Below, piece by piece: positions 63,243-64,000 of a stretch of 64,000 nt of DNA. Every line of letters begins with the position of its first letter. The stretch's first letter is position 1. Source of the DNA: Kriegella sp963975415 (GTDB lineage Bacteria; Bacteroidota; Bacteroidia; Flavobacteriales; Flavobacteriaceae); the NCBI RefSeq assembly GCF_963975415.1, contig NZ_CAXBGN010000006.1:340019-404018 (forward strand). The letters run 5' to 3'. Made by a program: the position numbers and the translations under genes. Under the pieces are notes generated by a model. The model was not told where the DNA came from and made no database searches. It saw only the letters and a list, made by a program, of their open reading frames with translations.

Positions 63243-64000
63243 TTAAAGATCTAAAAGAACGAACATGAATTCTGAATCGAATCGTGCTCTTGCGGTTCCT
63301 CCATTGTCATTGTCCCCTATAATGACGTCAAAACCGTCGGTTGATTGATTGCTATAGGAAATACCAGGGTCGTCATTTCCAACACCATCCCGTCCGGGCT
63401 GGCTCAATTGAATAATATAATTGGCATCGGAGACCATCCCTACAGGAAGATTTACTCTGTAATGTCCGAATCCTAACTGTTTTGTTACTGTAACTCCCGC
63501 TGTTGCCTTTAAAGCAACACCGACAGCGGAAATTTTACCTATCGCCTTAACCATACTATTGTAAAAGGCGCCGCCATCAGTACCGGCACTGATTGAGTTA
63601 TCGGTATCGGAAGAAATAACCTCCGCTGTTTGGGTCGTGCTTGCCTCATTGACGTAACTGATAACCCCTGTGGCGTCATTTTGGGTCAGATTTGTCAAGT
63701 TGCCTCCCACAATGGAAAGATTCACCGTATTTCCATCGGAAATTGTCAAGTCGCTGCCGGAAATTGAAAGCGTCTGAAATTCGTTGGTGTTATCAGTATC
63801 CAAATTCGATGGTATATTGGTGATGTTAGACCAATCGGGGGCAATTTCTGAATTATCTACCGAGAATTCGGTGCCAGTAAGGTCAAGACCGGTGCCTGCG
63901 GTGTATGTGGTATCATCATCGGGACTGGCTGCAATCTGGGTGTCCACATAGGTCTTTACGGCGTTCTGTGTCGGGAAAGCGACATCGGAAGTTCCGAGTG
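63243..64000 (-). CDS. Large repeat-containing fibre-like protein, C-terminal part (5' end outside window)
   Basis: The frame is open to base 64000 on the minus strand, so at least 252 residues are visible. It begins in the window with GTSDVAFPTQNAVKTYVDTQIAA, a repeat seen in large flavobacterial surface proteins, then shows a coiled or beta-helical, Thr/Asp/Asn-rich region (NITNIPSNLDTDNTNEF, TLSISGSDLTISDGNTVNLS), and ends with a compact beta domain (GFGHYRVNLPVGM ... ARFDSEFMFVLLDL). Low-complexity, fibre-like make-up. The protein may be much longer to the left of its gene. Function unknown. Confidence 0.75.
   Translation of the reverse strand, partial: LGTSDVAFPTQNAVKTYVDTQIAASPDDDTTYTAGTGLDLTGTEFSVDNSEIAPDWSNITNIPSNLDTDNTNEFQTLSISGSDLTISDGNTVNLSIVGGNLTNLTQNDATGVISYVNEASTTQTAEVISSDTDNSISAGTDGGAFYNSMVKAIGKISAVGVALKATAGVTVTKQLGFGHYRVNLPVGMVSDANYIIQLSQPGRDGVGNDDPGISYSNQSTDGFDVIIGDNDNGGTARARFDSEFMFVLLDL

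Noticed and set aside
1..64000. CRISPR arrays, insertion sequences, rRNA or prophage integrase genes
   Set aside because: No regular direct-repeat array, transposase or integrase frame, or rRNA-like stretch was seen; the fibre-like genes at the right edge are not enough to call a prophage.

Overview
The window looks like chromosomal DNA of a marine flavobacterium (Bacteroidota, Flavobacteriaceae-like). The evidence is two SusC/SusD pairs, a six-gene Na+-translocating NQR complex, type IX secretion parts (PorT, the SprA-plug protein, a type B sorting domain), a short primary sigma factor without region 1.1, a menaquinone-type UbiE/MenG, and repeated TAnnTTTG promoter elements in place of the proteobacterial -10 box. 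No rRNA, tRNA, CRISPR array or insertion sequence was recognised. Both window ends cut through genes.

Layout. 1-8779 (+) is a compact fructan-use locus: the end of a sugar porter, a GH32 lipoprotein, SusC, SusD, a terminator, a NagD-type HAD phosphatase and a fructokinase. 8766-21034 (mostly -) is housekeeping: YpdA-like reductase and rpe, an adenine/adenosine deaminase, trmL, a VF530-type protein, rpoD, pnp, rpsO, fbaA-accD, and a large TamL-like outer-membrane assembly lipoprotein with a divergent SpoU methyltransferase. 21813-31418 holds a thioredoxin-fold lipoprotein, porT, ubiE, a possible 29-residue membrane peptide followed by trkA and trkH, a stretch that may be a decayed gene, an aspartate aminotransferase, a front-end fatty-acid desaturase and rsmG.

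31419-40681 (+) is a second SusC/SusD pair with a well-formed promoter, followed by a 1130-residue FG-GAP/UnbV lipoprotein and no carbohydrate enzyme or regulator in view. 40705-45931 (-) carries a small lipoprotein, a DinB-like protein, pruA, apaG and the T9SS plug protein. 46081-53647 (+) is nqrABCDEF, then a small uncharacterised gene and apbE, whose product attaches FMN to NqrB and NqrC. 53721-56870 (-) is gpmI-map-methyltransferase. At 57074-57890 an AraC-HTH/O6-alkylguanine-DNA alkyltransferase fusion is split by a frameshift that looks like a 29-bp deletion across an 8-bp microhomology. 58089-60973 has an ankyrin-repeat protein, a 55-residue membrane protein not previously counted among the longer genes, an M48 protease, a VanY-like M15 peptidase and a GNAT acetyltransferase. 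61237-64000 (-) is a tight three-gene unit of fibre-like secreted proteins ending in a type B T9SS cargo.

How they fit together: outer-membrane glycan capture (SusC/D, GH32) feeds fructose through the MFS porter to fructokinase, then glycolysis (fbaA and gpmI are also present). NQR makes a sodium gradient, ApbE matures it, and TrkAH handles K+. PorT and the plug protein serve the secretion system that would export the type B cargo at the right edge. No clear new defence or biosynthetic system is visible. The best leads are the tiny membrane peptides, the possibly leaderless TamL promoter, the damaged ada-like gene, the orphan SusCD/FG-GAP locus, the unnamed gene between nqrF and apbE, and the fibre operon.
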